Positions 9,273-17,329 of a DNA stretch of 57,016 nucleotides are shown in pieces. Source of the DNA: Berkiella sp050247135. GTDB lineage: Bacteria; Pseudomonadota; Gammaproteobacteria; Berkiellales; Berkiellaceae. The notes beneath the pieces were generated by a model, which had not been told where the DNA came from, ran no database searches, and saw only the letters and a list, made by a program, of their open reading frames with translations. Numbering within the stretch: the stretch's first letter is position 1; the number at the start of each line of letters is the position of its first letter. The position numbers were made by a program, and so were the translations under genes. Location: positions 1 to 57,016 of the forward strand of contig JBFWUT010000016.1 of assembly GCA_050247135.1 (NCBI GenBank), written 5' to 3'.

Positions 9273-9410
9273 ATGTCACAACTCTATTATTATGCTCGAT
9301 TTAGCTTTTATCGATTTACTCGTTTAAATCGTTTTCTTTGTCACATTCAACTCGCGAATCGGAGCATATTATGGAACCACATCACAACAAGAGTACCGTT
9401 AACAACCTAA
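9273..9410 (+). CDS. Possible aromatic leader peptide ORF upstream of the ABC importer
   Basis: A 45-codon ORF starts at ATG 9273, with AGGA about nine bases before it. It ends inside the importer's first gene, out of frame with it. Its start reads MSQLYYYARFSFYRF: four Tyr and four Phe in the first 15 codons, including three consecutive Tyr codons. Nearby, CGATTTA occurs twice (9297-9303, 9312-9318) and either copy can pair with TAAATCG (9325-9331), which is followed by TTTTCTTT. That would allow alternative hairpins, although the stems are short and AT-rich. A role as a tyrosine/phenylalanine-sensing attenuator or coupling leader is inferred; no expression evidence is available. Confidence 0.4.
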   Translation: MSQLYYYARFSFYRFTRLNRFLCHIQLANRSILWNHITTRVPLTT

Positions 9411-10369
9411 TAATCCTCGCTCATAGTCTAGCCCTATTATTATCTCTTTTCATTTTCTCACCCCCTGCACTACCCATCTCTTCGCACAAAACTATTGCCA
9501 TTACTGAAATTGTTGTACACCCTTCTTTATTGGAAGCCAAACGAGGTATTTTAGATGTTCTAAAGGAGCACGGCTACGAAATGGGTAGTAATCTTACTGT
9601 ACTTGAAGCAACAGCACATAATAATATCGCCACTGCCGCTATGATCGCTCGCAAATGGGCAACACTTAAACCCGATGCGATTATACCTATCTCAACGCCC
9701 TCTGCCCAAACTGTGATCAAGGCTACATCAGGTACAAACATTCCGGTCATTTTCAGTTCAGTTACCGACCCGGTAGCAGCAGGGATTGTGCCACAATTAA
9801 CGCGTAATGGACGCATTACAGGCGCGATAGATTCTCCACCTTTAGACCAAGAGCTATTACTCATCCAATCACTGGTTCCCAATCTAAAGAACCTTGGTGT
9901 ACTTTATAATCCCAGTGAAGCTAATTCAGTAAAAGCTTTAGCTCTGTTAAAAAAAATGGCAAGTCCCCAAATTAATTTGGTCCCTGTTAGTGTGAATAGC
10001 ACCAACGATATTAAAAGTGCTCTTCATTCCTTAATAGGCAAGGTAGATGCGCTCTATGTGCCCTCAGATAATACAATTTTCTCCGGTTTAGGGACTGTCA
10101 TCAAAATAACACGAGAACACAAATTGCCATTATTCACTAGCGATCCCGACTCGGTTAAACAAGGAGCTTTATCCTGCGTAGGTTATACCCAATATGACGT
10201 TGGAAGAACAGCAGGAGAACAACTGGTTAAAGTGTTAGCAGGGGCTTCTGATTTGCCTGTACTTGCCCCCTCTAAAATAAGTTTGGTCGTTAATCAAACA
10301 ACGGCAAGCCTCCTAGGCATTCAAATAGGAACCACATTAATTGGCATGCCCTTAATCATTGAAAAATAG
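9371..10369 (+). CDS. ABC transporter substrate-binding protein, TrpX-like
   Basis: 332 residues from ATG 9371, chosen for GGAG seven bases upstream; a TTG at 9338 in frame lacks this. An N-terminal hydrophobic segment (about residues 11-35) acts as signal peptide or anchor. The mature part matches the ABC_sub_bind family: a TIAITEIVVHPSLLEAKRGI start, 'KPDAIIPISTPSAQ', 'IPVIFSSVTDPVAAGIV' and 'LGVLYNPSEANS'. Family members bind tryptophan, tyrosine or other amino acids in the periplasm for uptake. It is first in a three-gene operon with permease and ATPase. The ligand is not determined, but the aromatic-rich leader ORF suggests tyrosine or phenylalanine. Confidence 0.85.
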   Translation: MEPHHNKSTVNNLIILAHSLALLLSLFIFSPPALPISSHKTIAITEIVVHPSLLEAKRGILDVLKEHGYEMGSNLTVLEATAHNNIATAAMIARKWATLKPDAIIPISTPSAQTVIKATSGTNIPVIFSSVTDPVAAGIVPQLTRNGRITGAIDSPPLDQELLLIQSLVPNLKNLGVLYNPSEANSVKALALLKKMASPQINLVPVSVNSTNDIKSALHSLIGKVDALYVPSDNTIFSGLGTVIKITREHKLPLFTSDPDSVKQGALSCVGYTQYDVGRTAGEQLVKVLAGASDLPVLAPSKISLVVNQTTASLLGIQIGTTLIGMPLIIEK

Positions 10370-10378
10370 GGGGATCAC

Positions 10379-11215
10379 ATGAATAGCTTGCAACTTATTG
10401 GTGCCATTGAATTAGGACTTATTTACGCTTTAGTCGCAATTGCGGTGTATATTAGTTTTCGATTAATTGATTTTCCTGATTTAACGGTGGATGGCAGTTT
10501 TACCCTAGGAGGAGCGATTGCTGCCGTTTTACTGGTCAACGGACATCCTGCTCTCATGGCTACTTTGATTGCCATCGTTGGCGGTTTAATGGCCGGATTG
10601 GTTACGGGCTTCTTACACTCGAAATTGAACATCTTAGCAATCCTTGCCAGTATTTTGGTCATGACTGGGCTCTATTCTGTTAACTTACGCATCATGTCGC
10701 AACCGAATATTGCTCTGCTTAATGAACCGACGTTATTCTCTGCTGGTTCTGTGTTGATGATCATTCTACTTATTGTGATGCTGACCTTGGGTCTATTATC
10801 ATGGCTTTTTCATACGCACTTTGGTCTAGCCATACGAGCAACCAGTATGAATCCCGATATTTGTCATGCTTACGGGATCCGAACCAATACTTTAAAGGTA
10901 ATCGCTTTATGTTTAAGTAATGGTATCGTCGCTTTGGCGGGGGCCTTATTTGCGCAATCTCAAGGCTTTGCTGATATTTCTATGGGAACCGGCACTATCA
11001 TCATCGGCCTTGCTGCTGTGATTATAGGTGAATCGTTACTATCACCTCGCTTGATGTTCCATGCTTTATTAGCCTGCATTTTAGGTGCGATTGTGTATCG
11101 GCTTGCTATCGTCTTTGCTTTGAATGCAGGACAATTAGGGTTAGAACCCTCTGATTTAAATCTTATTACCACTTTGTTAGTCGTGACAACGCTCATATTA
11201 CCGAGGTTCAGATGA
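10379..11215 (+). CDS. ABC transporter permease, TrpY-like
   Basis: 278 residues, ATG preceded by AGGGGGATCAC. It is highly hydrophobic with about eight TM helices and belongs to the branched-chain amino acid/BPD_transp_2 type. It carries the family-typical 'DFPDLTVDGSFTLGGA' near residue 32, the cytoplasmic coupling segment 'FGLAIRATSMNPDICHAYGI', and the GTGTIIIGLAAVIIGESLL stretch. It forms the inner-membrane channel of the importer. The stop overlaps the ATPase start by four bases (ATGA), implying translational coupling. Confidence 0.88.
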   Translation: MNSLQLIGAIELGLIYALVAIAVYISFRLIDFPDLTVDGSFTLGGAIAAVLLVNGHPALMATLIAIVGGLMAGLVTGFLHSKLNILAILASILVMTGLYSVNLRIMSQPNIALLNEPTLFSAGSVLMIILLIVMLTLGLLSWLFHTHFGLAIRATSMNPDICHAYGIRTNTLKVIALCLSNGIVALAGALFAQSQGFADISMGTGTIIIGLAAVIIGESLLSPRLMFHALLACILGAIVYRLAIVFALNAGQLGLEPSDLNLITTLLVVTTLILPRFR

Positions 11216-11961
11216 TTACACTCAATAATATCCATGTAGAATTTCAAGCGGGCACGACCTTGGCCAAGCATATTCTGAAGGGCATTAACTTAACGGTAAA
11301 GTGCGGCGAATTTATTACTCTTATCGGCGGCAATGGTGCAGGCAAATCAACCTTAATGAATATGTTGGCTGGCGTGATTTTTCCTTCTCAAGGCGAGATC
11401 TATTTTAACCAACAAAATGTGACAAATTGGCCCGCACATCGGCGAGCACCGCATATTGCCCGCTTGTTCCAAGATCCCATGCAGGGCACCTTTGCGCACT
11501 TAACGCTCTTGGAGAATATTGCCTTGGCCTTAAAACGTGGCCAAAAGCGTGGCTTAGGGTTGTATCTTAGTGGCATGTTGCGAAAACGTGCTAAAGAACT
11601 TCTGGCTCCTTTAGGACTCGGGCTTGAAAACAGCTTACATTCTAAGGTTAGCACTCTTTCTGGCGGACAGCGCCAGGCACTTAGTTTAGTGATGGCAACA
11701 ATCTGTGAAGCTGATATTTTATTACTAGATGAACACACGGCAGCATTAGATCCCAAAACAGCACAACAAATTTTAGATATGACTTGTCAACTGGTTGACA
11801 AGCATCAATTAACTACATTGATGATTACACATAGCCTGACTCAAGCACTCAGCGTTGGTGACCGTACTTTAGTACTTAGCGAGGGAACGATTGTAGAAGA
11901 CTTATCACGCTGCAAAAAAGAGATGATGCAAGCTAAGGATCTCATGCGTTATTTTATTTAA
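11212..11961 (+). CDS. ABC transporter ATP-binding protein, TrpZ-like
   Basis: 249 residues with all ABC ATPase motifs: Walker A GGNGAGKST, Q-loop at LFQDP, signature LSGGQRQA, Walker B ILLLDEHTAALDP and switch His in MITHSL. The DEHTAALD variant is typical of the ATPase that partners this binding-protein family. It hydrolyses ATP to drive the importer encoded by the two upstream genes. Only ~75 bases follow before the next gene and I see no clear terminator there. Confidence 0.9.
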   Translation: MITLNNIHVEFQAGTTLAKHILKGINLTVKCGEFITLIGGNGAGKSTLMNMLAGVIFPSQGEIYFNQQNVTNWPAHRRAPHIARLFQDPMQGTFAHLTLLENIALALKRGQKRGLGLYLSGMLRKRAKELLAPLGLGLENSLHSKVSTLSGGQRQALSLVMATICEADILLLDEHTAALDPKTAQQILDMTCQLVDKHQLTTLMITHSLTQALSVGDRTLVLSEGTIVEDLSRCKKEMMQAKDLMRYFI

Positions 11962-12035
11962 TTTTTAGGTATTTGCATCGACTTAACCATTTTGTTACAG
12001 TTGTTAACCACCTATTCACTTTTGCTTAATTCACT

Positions 12036-12641
12036 ATGATTAATTTTCGCAGACCGTTACTATTTTCAAGAAGGCTTCCTGTTGAACGTCATGCGGTAAA
12101 TGAAAATGTTCTAATCGCTCAGCTACAAAGGCTAACCATCACTCCTCCTATTCAGCCCATGCGATTCTTCCACGCAACTGCGGCTGTCTTTAAAGACAAA
12201 CACCATTTAGATCGCCACGGTATTATCAAGGAATTTTACTTAAAATTTCGCCGTGATTTTTTATCAAAGCATCGGTTATTACAAGATGAAGTGGTCTTTC
12301 AAGAGCACCGCATTTTTGAAAATCGTCATTTATATCGAATGGATGACATCGATATTCACGGAGAAACCAACTTGCAAAGAATGTTAAAAGGAAAGGCACC
12401 CATTACTAGAGAAGGTAAAGATTATCTCGTGATCCATCATTTTGATCAAACCCATGATGGTGACTGGATTGTTTTACCCAATTCTTTTCATGAACGTCAT
12501 GACTCTGAGCTTCACAGCCAAATCAAGGTGAGAAATAGAGTCATCCGTCACGTATTTGCCAAAGAGAGAATTGCGTATTGGCAACATGTAGCCAATACGC
12601 ATTTAGAGAAGCAAGCTACTTTTCGCATTCGTAAAAAATAA
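12036..12641 (+). CDS. HNH/Endo VII-superfamily (LHH-type) nuclease-like protein
   Basis: 201 residues; the ATG lacks a clear ribosome binding site. The C-terminal third contains GKDYLVIHHFDQTHDGDW, then a VLPNSFHERHDSELH stretch. This matches the pattern of the LHH toxin nuclease group: a His pair, Gln, G-x-W/x-[VI]-L, then H-x(3-8)-H. The nuclease domain is usually the C-terminal toxin module of polymorphic toxins. Here it stands alone with a basic, hydrophilic N-terminal half (many Arg/His) and no immunity gene is obvious beside it. The 3' end overlaps the convergent methyltransferase by 26 bases. Nuclease activity is inferred from motif spacing only. Confidence 0.55.
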   Translation: MINFRRPLLFSRRLPVERHAVNENVLIAQLQRLTITPPIQPMRFFHATAAVFKDKHHLDRHGIIKEFYLKFRRDFLSKHRLLQDEVVFQEHRIFENRHLYRMDDIDIHGETNLQRMLKGKAPITREGKDYLVIHHFDQTHDGDWIVLPNSFHERHDSELHSQIKVRNRVIRHVFAKERIAYWQHVANTHLEKQATFRIRKK

Positions 12642-13386
12642 CTTTATCTTCATTGGTTGGAACTTGAGAAATATCGTAAGCTTTATAATGCTTGATCTTT
12701 TTAAACCCTACTGATTCTAAGCAAGCATCCATTTCTTCAATGTTATAAAGACGCAATTGAAAATTCTCAATTTCTGTCTTAATTAAATTGCCTTTTTGCA
12801 CAAGCTCATAGCGACAAATAATGCTTCCCACTTGATCTTTTGGTGGCAATGCACAAGTGCTTAATACAATCATGCTATCAACATCATCACCACTTTTGAC
12901 TGAGCCTTCCCAAATCCCAAGACGCTCTGGAACCGCATTTAAAGTCTCAACTTCAAATACCAGTTTTCCACCCGGCAGCAAGTGATCATACATTTTCTGC
13001 AAGCTTTTCTTGGCTTCTTCCCGTGAGATAATAAGCCCAAAGGAGCCCCCGGGAATCAGCATTAAGTCATAAGCTGTTTTGGTATCAAGCTCATGTATAA
13101 ATTGGCGCCAAACCGTAGGATTGAGATTTTTCTTGGCACATTTTTCATGCAGACGCTCAAGCATATACACTGAAGCATCCAAGCCATGGATCTCAAACCC
13201 AGCCTCTAGTACGGGGATTAAGAAACGGCCAGTTCCGCACATTGGCTCAAGAATAGGCCCTTTTGCCGCCTTAATAAACTCCATGTAAAACGCCAATTCT
13301 TGTTCAGAAACGATTGGCTTGTCCCAGTCATAATACTCTGTACACAAACTTAAGTAGGTTCGCATAGACTGTTCGTTATTATTCAT
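12616..13386 (-). CDS. SAM-dependent class I methyltransferase
   Basis: About 256 residues from ATG 13386; a GTG at 13413 and a later ATG at 13365 are alternatives and none has a strong ribosome site. Motif I is ILEPMCGTGRFLIPVLEAG, the SAM-binding glycine loop, followed by motif II acidic residue in 'FEIHGLDAS'. Post-motif regions include 'YDLMLIPGGSFGLI' and 'LLPGGKLVFEVET'. The overall length and layout fit small-molecule methyltransferases of the Methyltransf_25/11 type. Substrate unknown. Its end overlaps the convergent nuclease-like gene. Confidence 0.82.
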   Translation of the reverse strand: MNNNEQSMRTYLSLCTEYYDWDKPIVSEQELAFYMEFIKAAKGPILEPMCGTGRFLIPVLEAGFEIHGLDASVYMLERLHEKCAKKNLNPTVWRQFIHELDTKTAYDLMLIPGGSFGLIISREEAKKSLQKMYDHLLPGGKLVFEVETLNAVPERLGIWEGSVKSGDDVDSMIVLSTCALPPKDQVGSIICRYELVQKGNLIKTEIENFQLRLYNIEEMDACLESVGFKKIKHYKAYDISQVPTNEDKVIFYECEK

Positions 13387-13547
13387 CAGACTAATAGACC
13401 GTTTTACAACCACAAAAAAGCGTGAAGTATACCTTCACAAGTCACTACAAGCCAGGATTCTAAAATGGAAAATAGCAAAAACGAGCTAAAATAAGTTAAC
13501 CTGATTACGCAATTTTACTTTAAGAAACTAAATTAGCTTAATTTTGG

Positions 13548-15239
13548 CTACCAGCTCTTTAAGACCTGGGTGCATAACTTTCTGGCATTCTTGAAGCTAT
13601 AAGCTGCTTTAGGTGTCTGTACACCATCTATGGCCGTGATATAGCCTTTATCAAGCTCTACCCTATGATGACGATTGTCTTTATTGTTGACGACTGTCGT
13701 GTACTGATGAAGCAACATAGGGTTAGCCTGTGGCACAGGTTGTGTTGCTTGGAATGCCTTGTAATAGCCCATCCAAACTTCGTCTTCTCTGATTATCTTT
13801 TGAATGGCTTCGGGGGTCCTTTCGAATAAATCTAAGGCTCGACGTTGCTCTTGCTTATCTTTTATCGTGCTATTTCTTTTACCATGATGAACGATGATGA
13901 TTCTTTTAACTAGCGTCGCAAAAAATTGAACTAAATGGGGATGCTTTGCATAAAACATATTTTTGACAAGCTCATCAACCTCTCTGTCTCTCACAAAGGT
14001 TGTAAACTGTTTGTATTTTCGCCGACCTTGCTCAAGGCGCGCTATTTGCCGAAGTTGTACTTGGCTCGCAAACGGACCTGCTCTTTGTAATACAATCATG
14101 GGCTCGATACTAGATTTAGGATTGGCAAAGGTACAGTTGGCATACTTTTGATGTTTAGAAAGAAATCGAACCACCGGCTTTTTGAAATTAATGATCCTAT
14201 CCAGAGTTCGATGAAATTCATTTGGCGAGCGACTATCTAATAAAGTCTCGATAAACTCCGCCGTAATTTTGCTGCGATCGGATATGCTAAAAATCTTAGA
14301 ACCGTATTTAGGATCTCCCCCTACACCACGATTGGTATAAACAAGATAATTTCCATGAAGCACCAGCCCCACTGAATGGCCTGGCCAGCCACAGCTAATG
14401 AAAGTCATTTCGTTTCTTTTATATTGTTCATAAATCTTTTGGCCAGCATCATCACCATAATGAGAAGTGTTAGGCACCATCAATGCCCAATTCATTTTAA
14501 CGGCATGACTGATGGCACTAAATACCGCATCTTGTTGACTTTGTGAATAAGCATCCAGATACCCAGATAATATTTTTAAAGAAACTTCCCCCGGAGCGTA
14601 TTCCGTTGCAAACCGGAATTGATGAGTATCAATTGTTACGCAGATATCGCCTTTTAATCCCATAACATGGCCTGCGCGATAGGCAAAATAATGCATGTCT
14701 AATAGGGGCGTTAAAGACTCTTCCCAGCGTCGGCACTTATTAAAATAATGGTAGAGTAATTTGATCTTTTCGCCGCTTAATTTTTTTAAAGTATCAATAT
14801 CATTACAAAGCGCTAATAGATCTTTTTCTGAAAAACATCTTGAGGCTAACAAAAAATTATTAATCGATTCATCGCTCAGATTTTTAAGCAAATAGATCAG
14901 CTCTTTAGCTGCAAATTGATTTCTTCGCAAAAAAGTCAGAATATGCTGCTGTTTAGCATTATCAAGCTCTTGTGGGAAAAAGCCATGCTCAGCATAGGCG
15001 TGCACAAATCTATCTACCGAACCTTGCTGAATATTCTTTTTATTGACCTCAATAGTGACGGCTTCATTTTCACTCAATAATGAAATGAAGTGCAGCATTT
15101 GTTCGTTGTCTTTAAACAACATTAATGTCCATACAAGCTTTTGACTTGAAATGACAATGGGGGTTTTGATGGCATAATCTTTTGGAAGTTCACCGGCCTG
15201 TAGCTTGTATTGTATATCGGCGATAGTTAGCGTAGGCAT
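13548..15239 (-). CDS. Unknown protein with a His/Asn/Gln/Cys module, candidate effector
   Basis: 563 residues; ATG is preceded by GAGGGAAG. No signal peptide or TM segment. The centre carries GWPGHSVGLVL with His288, then YTNRGVGGD with Asn303, then HQKYANCTF with Gln364 and Cys369. The ankyrin protein at 38314-40212 has the same pattern at near-identical spacing. The order His-Asn-Gln-Cys with Gln a few residues before Cys resembles CE-clan cysteine proteases (Ulp1, YopJ), though the loops differ. The C-terminal ~150 residues are basic and hydrophilic. A peptidase, deubiquitinase or acetyltransferase role is only inference; I do not recognise a named family. Confidence 0.65.
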   Translation of the reverse strand: MPTLTIADIQYKLQAGELPKDYAIKTPIVISSQKLVWTLMLFKDNEQMLHFISLLSENEAVTIEVNKKNIQQGSVDRFVHAYAEHGFFPQELDNAKQQHILTFLRRNQFAAKELIYLLKNLSDESINNFLLASRCFSEKDLLALCNDIDTLKKLSGEKIKLLYHYFNKCRRWEESLTPLLDMHYFAYRAGHVMGLKGDICVTIDTHQFRFATEYAPGEVSLKILSGYLDAYSQSQQDAVFSAISHAVKMNWALMVPNTSHYGDDAGQKIYEQYKRNEMTFISCGWPGHSVGLVLHGNYLVYTNRGVGGDPKYGSKIFSISDRSKITAEFIETLLDSRSPNEFHRTLDRIINFKKPVVRFLSKHQKYANCTFANPKSSIEPMIVLQRAGPFASQVQLRQIARLEQGRRKYKQFTTFVRDREVDELVKNMFYAKHPHLVQFFATLVKRIIIVHHGKRNSTIKDKQEQRRALDLFERTPEAIQKIIREDEVWMGYYKAFQATQPVPQANPMLLHQYTTVVNNKDNRHHRVELDKGYITAIDGVQTPKAAYSFKNARKLCTQVLKSW

Positions 15240-15382
15240 ACTTCCCTCATCAAAAGTTGTATAATCAACTTAAAAATAACAGGCAAAGATTCTACATGAG
15301 ACAGAAGGCTAAAACAACTTAGCGCTTAAGAATACGCTGTGTTATATTTTCAAGACTCTTAACTGATGGTGAAGATTTAACC

Positions 15383-16882
15383 ATGTTAAATAATGGCCCT
15401 GTTGATTCCCATATCATTTCGCTGCTACAAAAAGGGGGCGTGAAGCAGGTTGTCCCTTTCATCGAACAATTACAACCCACTCATAATATTGATGCCGTTC
15501 ACGACGAAATAAATCGCTTTCTCAATCCCACATTGTGGCTGGCATTTTGCAGTAACAAAGCCATTCAAACCAGGCTTAACGAAAGTAAACTGAGGGATAT
15601 GTATTTAACTGCCCTCTTAAAAGCCGCCGATCCTGACGCCCAACCCGAGTGGCAAGCGGTACTTCTGAGACTTGCGGCCTTCAAAGATCATTTTTTTGCC
15701 AACATCCAAACTCCAGAAGAACGATTTCACAAAGCAGCAGAATGGGAAGATGTGCCAACCCAATGCAAAGTATTAGCAGAACTGCCACAGGCTGATGCTG
15801 ACTCAAGGATATTTAAAGCATTACTGTTATCTCCTCATACCGCACTTTGGCATGCCTTTATTAGCAATCGGATGCTCACAGCACGCTTACTGAGAACACA
15901 ATATGCCCAATTAATCGAAACCCTACAAATCAACGTCAAAGGATGTCACGACGAACAGTCGCGAAAAGAATGGCTAATTGTATTGGGTATTTATGCGCTT
16001 AAACTTTACCCAGCAAATTACAGTGAAAAAATCTGCCCAGATGAAGACGCCGCTGACAAAACAGTGCGTTTTGGCATTTTACTAGACTATGCCATTACAC
16101 AAATTCAGACTTTTGGCCAAGTAGACTCTCAAGATGCGAATATTGAAACCGTTAGATGGTTGCTATTTGCTTTGAAATTAGCTGAAAACCCACCTACGTT
16201 AGCGTTATGGCAAGAATACTCTTTATTCCAGCAAACACTACCCTTTAAATGGAGCATTCTGAGCCCTGCTTTTGCTATGCAATTTTTGAAAGCCTTCCCT
16301 AACTTTTTTACACCATTGCTTAAACATATTTACAACGTTAAGGCAGAATACGGCCAAAATAAATACCATCTTAAGTACCGAGAATTAGTGACCTTAGTAA
16401 GGTTGTTACAAGCCCATCCTCAATTGGGTGTCATCATCAAAGCTGATGCACAATGTTGTGAACTCTTGGGTGTGGCTCCTGTTCTAGTACCCATCCCAGC
16501 ATCCATACCCGCACAAAGTAGCTCTTCTAGTGCAATGTTGACCGATGATGATAATGAGGTATTCGGCCTAGCGCCGATTATTGAGATAATTGATGATACC
16601 ATGGAAAGTGAGGCGACCATGCCAAGGACTGAACAAGATATTTTTGATACGAAGGATGATGATTCACTTGAATCGGTTGAATTTAAAGAATCCGATCCGC
16701 TTTTGCCCCAAGCCAAAACGCAAAAATCCGAAGGATTTTGGCAGCGTTTATTTACCCCCTGTTTTAAGAGTTGCTTAAACAGATCTCCTAAAAATCCGAC
16801 TCCAGCACATTCAGATGATCAAAGAGGCTGTCTGTATTATATGGACGCGATTGTGCGTTTTGGCCAAGCGCGGCGACCGTAG
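15383..16882 (+). CDS. Unknown helical protein with an internal repeat
   Basis: 499 residues, cytosolic in appearance, mostly helical. Two segments resemble each other about 104 residues apart: NPTLWLAFCSNKAIQTRL (Trp52) and SPHTALWHAFISNRMLTARL (Trp156), each followed by a helix and an EW-x-VL motif, so the N-terminal half looks like a duplication. The tail (~residues 370-499) is rich in Ser, Asp and Glu, with a Cys-containing basic patch (TPCFKSCLNR), and is probably disordered. No family recognised. The size, the disordered tail and the neighbourhood are compatible with a secreted effector, but there is no direct evidence. Confidence 0.65.
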   Translation: MLNNGPVDSHIISLLQKGGVKQVVPFIEQLQPTHNIDAVHDEINRFLNPTLWLAFCSNKAIQTRLNESKLRDMYLTALLKAADPDAQPEWQAVLLRLAAFKDHFFANIQTPEERFHKAAEWEDVPTQCKVLAELPQADADSRIFKALLLSPHTALWHAFISNRMLTARLLRTQYAQLIETLQINVKGCHDEQSRKEWLIVLGIYALKLYPANYSEKICPDEDAADKTVRFGILLDYAITQIQTFGQVDSQDANIETVRWLLFALKLAENPPTLALWQEYSLFQQTLPFKWSILSPAFAMQFLKAFPNFFTPLLKHIYNVKAEYGQNKYHLKYRELVTLVRLLQAHPQLGVIIKADAQCCELLGVAPVLVPIPASIPAQSSSSSAMLTDDDNEVFGLAPIIEIIDDTMESEATMPRTEQDIFDTKDDDSLESVEFKESDPLLPQAKTQKSEGFWQRLFTPCFKSCLNRSPKNPTPAHSDDQRGCLYYMDAIVRFGQARRP

Positions 16883-16900
16883 ACTAAAACTCAAACTGTA

Positions 16901-16924
16901 GGGGACGATTACTGTGCCGTCCCC
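16901..16924. terminator. GC-rich hairpin downstream of the 499-residue protein
   Basis: GGGGACG (16901-16907) pairs with CGTCCCC (16918-16924), loop of ten. There is no long T-run after it, so termination strength is uncertain. Confidence 0.4.
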
Positions 16925-17032
16925 AATTAACGGCTATTTTAGTCGCAAAAAAACAACACACCATCGCTAATCACTCGCTTTTAGGCCCTATTCACTCTAC
17001 CCTATGGGAAACAAGATGACAGTGGGTTAATC

Positions 17033-17278
17033 ATGCAAAATCCAGAAGAAAGAATCGAAAGTCTACACTGTGTTTATGAAGCGATATTCACACTCAGTCT
17101 CATGCCTTTTTTATTCATAGCCATGAACCAAGTGGCTGACAATATTTTTTATGCTTATCTACTCACAGCTTTTCTCAGCATTTGGTTTTTTGCCTTCTGT
17201 TTGTTTGCTAATAAACACTTTTTTAGGCCTATTAGCAAACAAATCATCACTTATCTAGACAAGTTCTTTAAACAATAA
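17033..17278 (+). CDS. Small two-TM membrane protein
   Basis: 81 residues with two hydrophobic helices (about residues 16-36, with LSLMPFLFIAMNQVA, and 41-62, with YLLTAFLSIWFFAFCLF), charged ends and a C-terminal amphipathic segment. ATG start with only a weak purine-rich site. It is convergent with the next gene across a perfect hairpin. Family not recognised; an inner-membrane location is likely. Confidence 0.5.
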   Translation: MQNPEERIESLHCVYEAIFTLSLMPFLFIAMNQVADNIFYAYLLTAFLSIWFFAFCLFANKHFFRPISKQIITYLDKFFKQ

Positions 17279-17295
17279 TTGATTGCGATTGAAAT

Positions 17296-17322
17296 CTTGC
17301 CTCCCGCTACGCGGGAGGCAAG
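17296..17322. terminator. Perfect 12-bp hairpin between convergent genes
   Basis: CTTGCCTCCCGC (17296-17307) pairs with GCGGGAGGCAAG (17311-17322) around a three-base loop. It sits midway between two convergent stops and is probably a bidirectional transcription stop, although T-runs are poor. Confidence 0.5.
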
Positions 17323-17329
17323 GGTGCAG

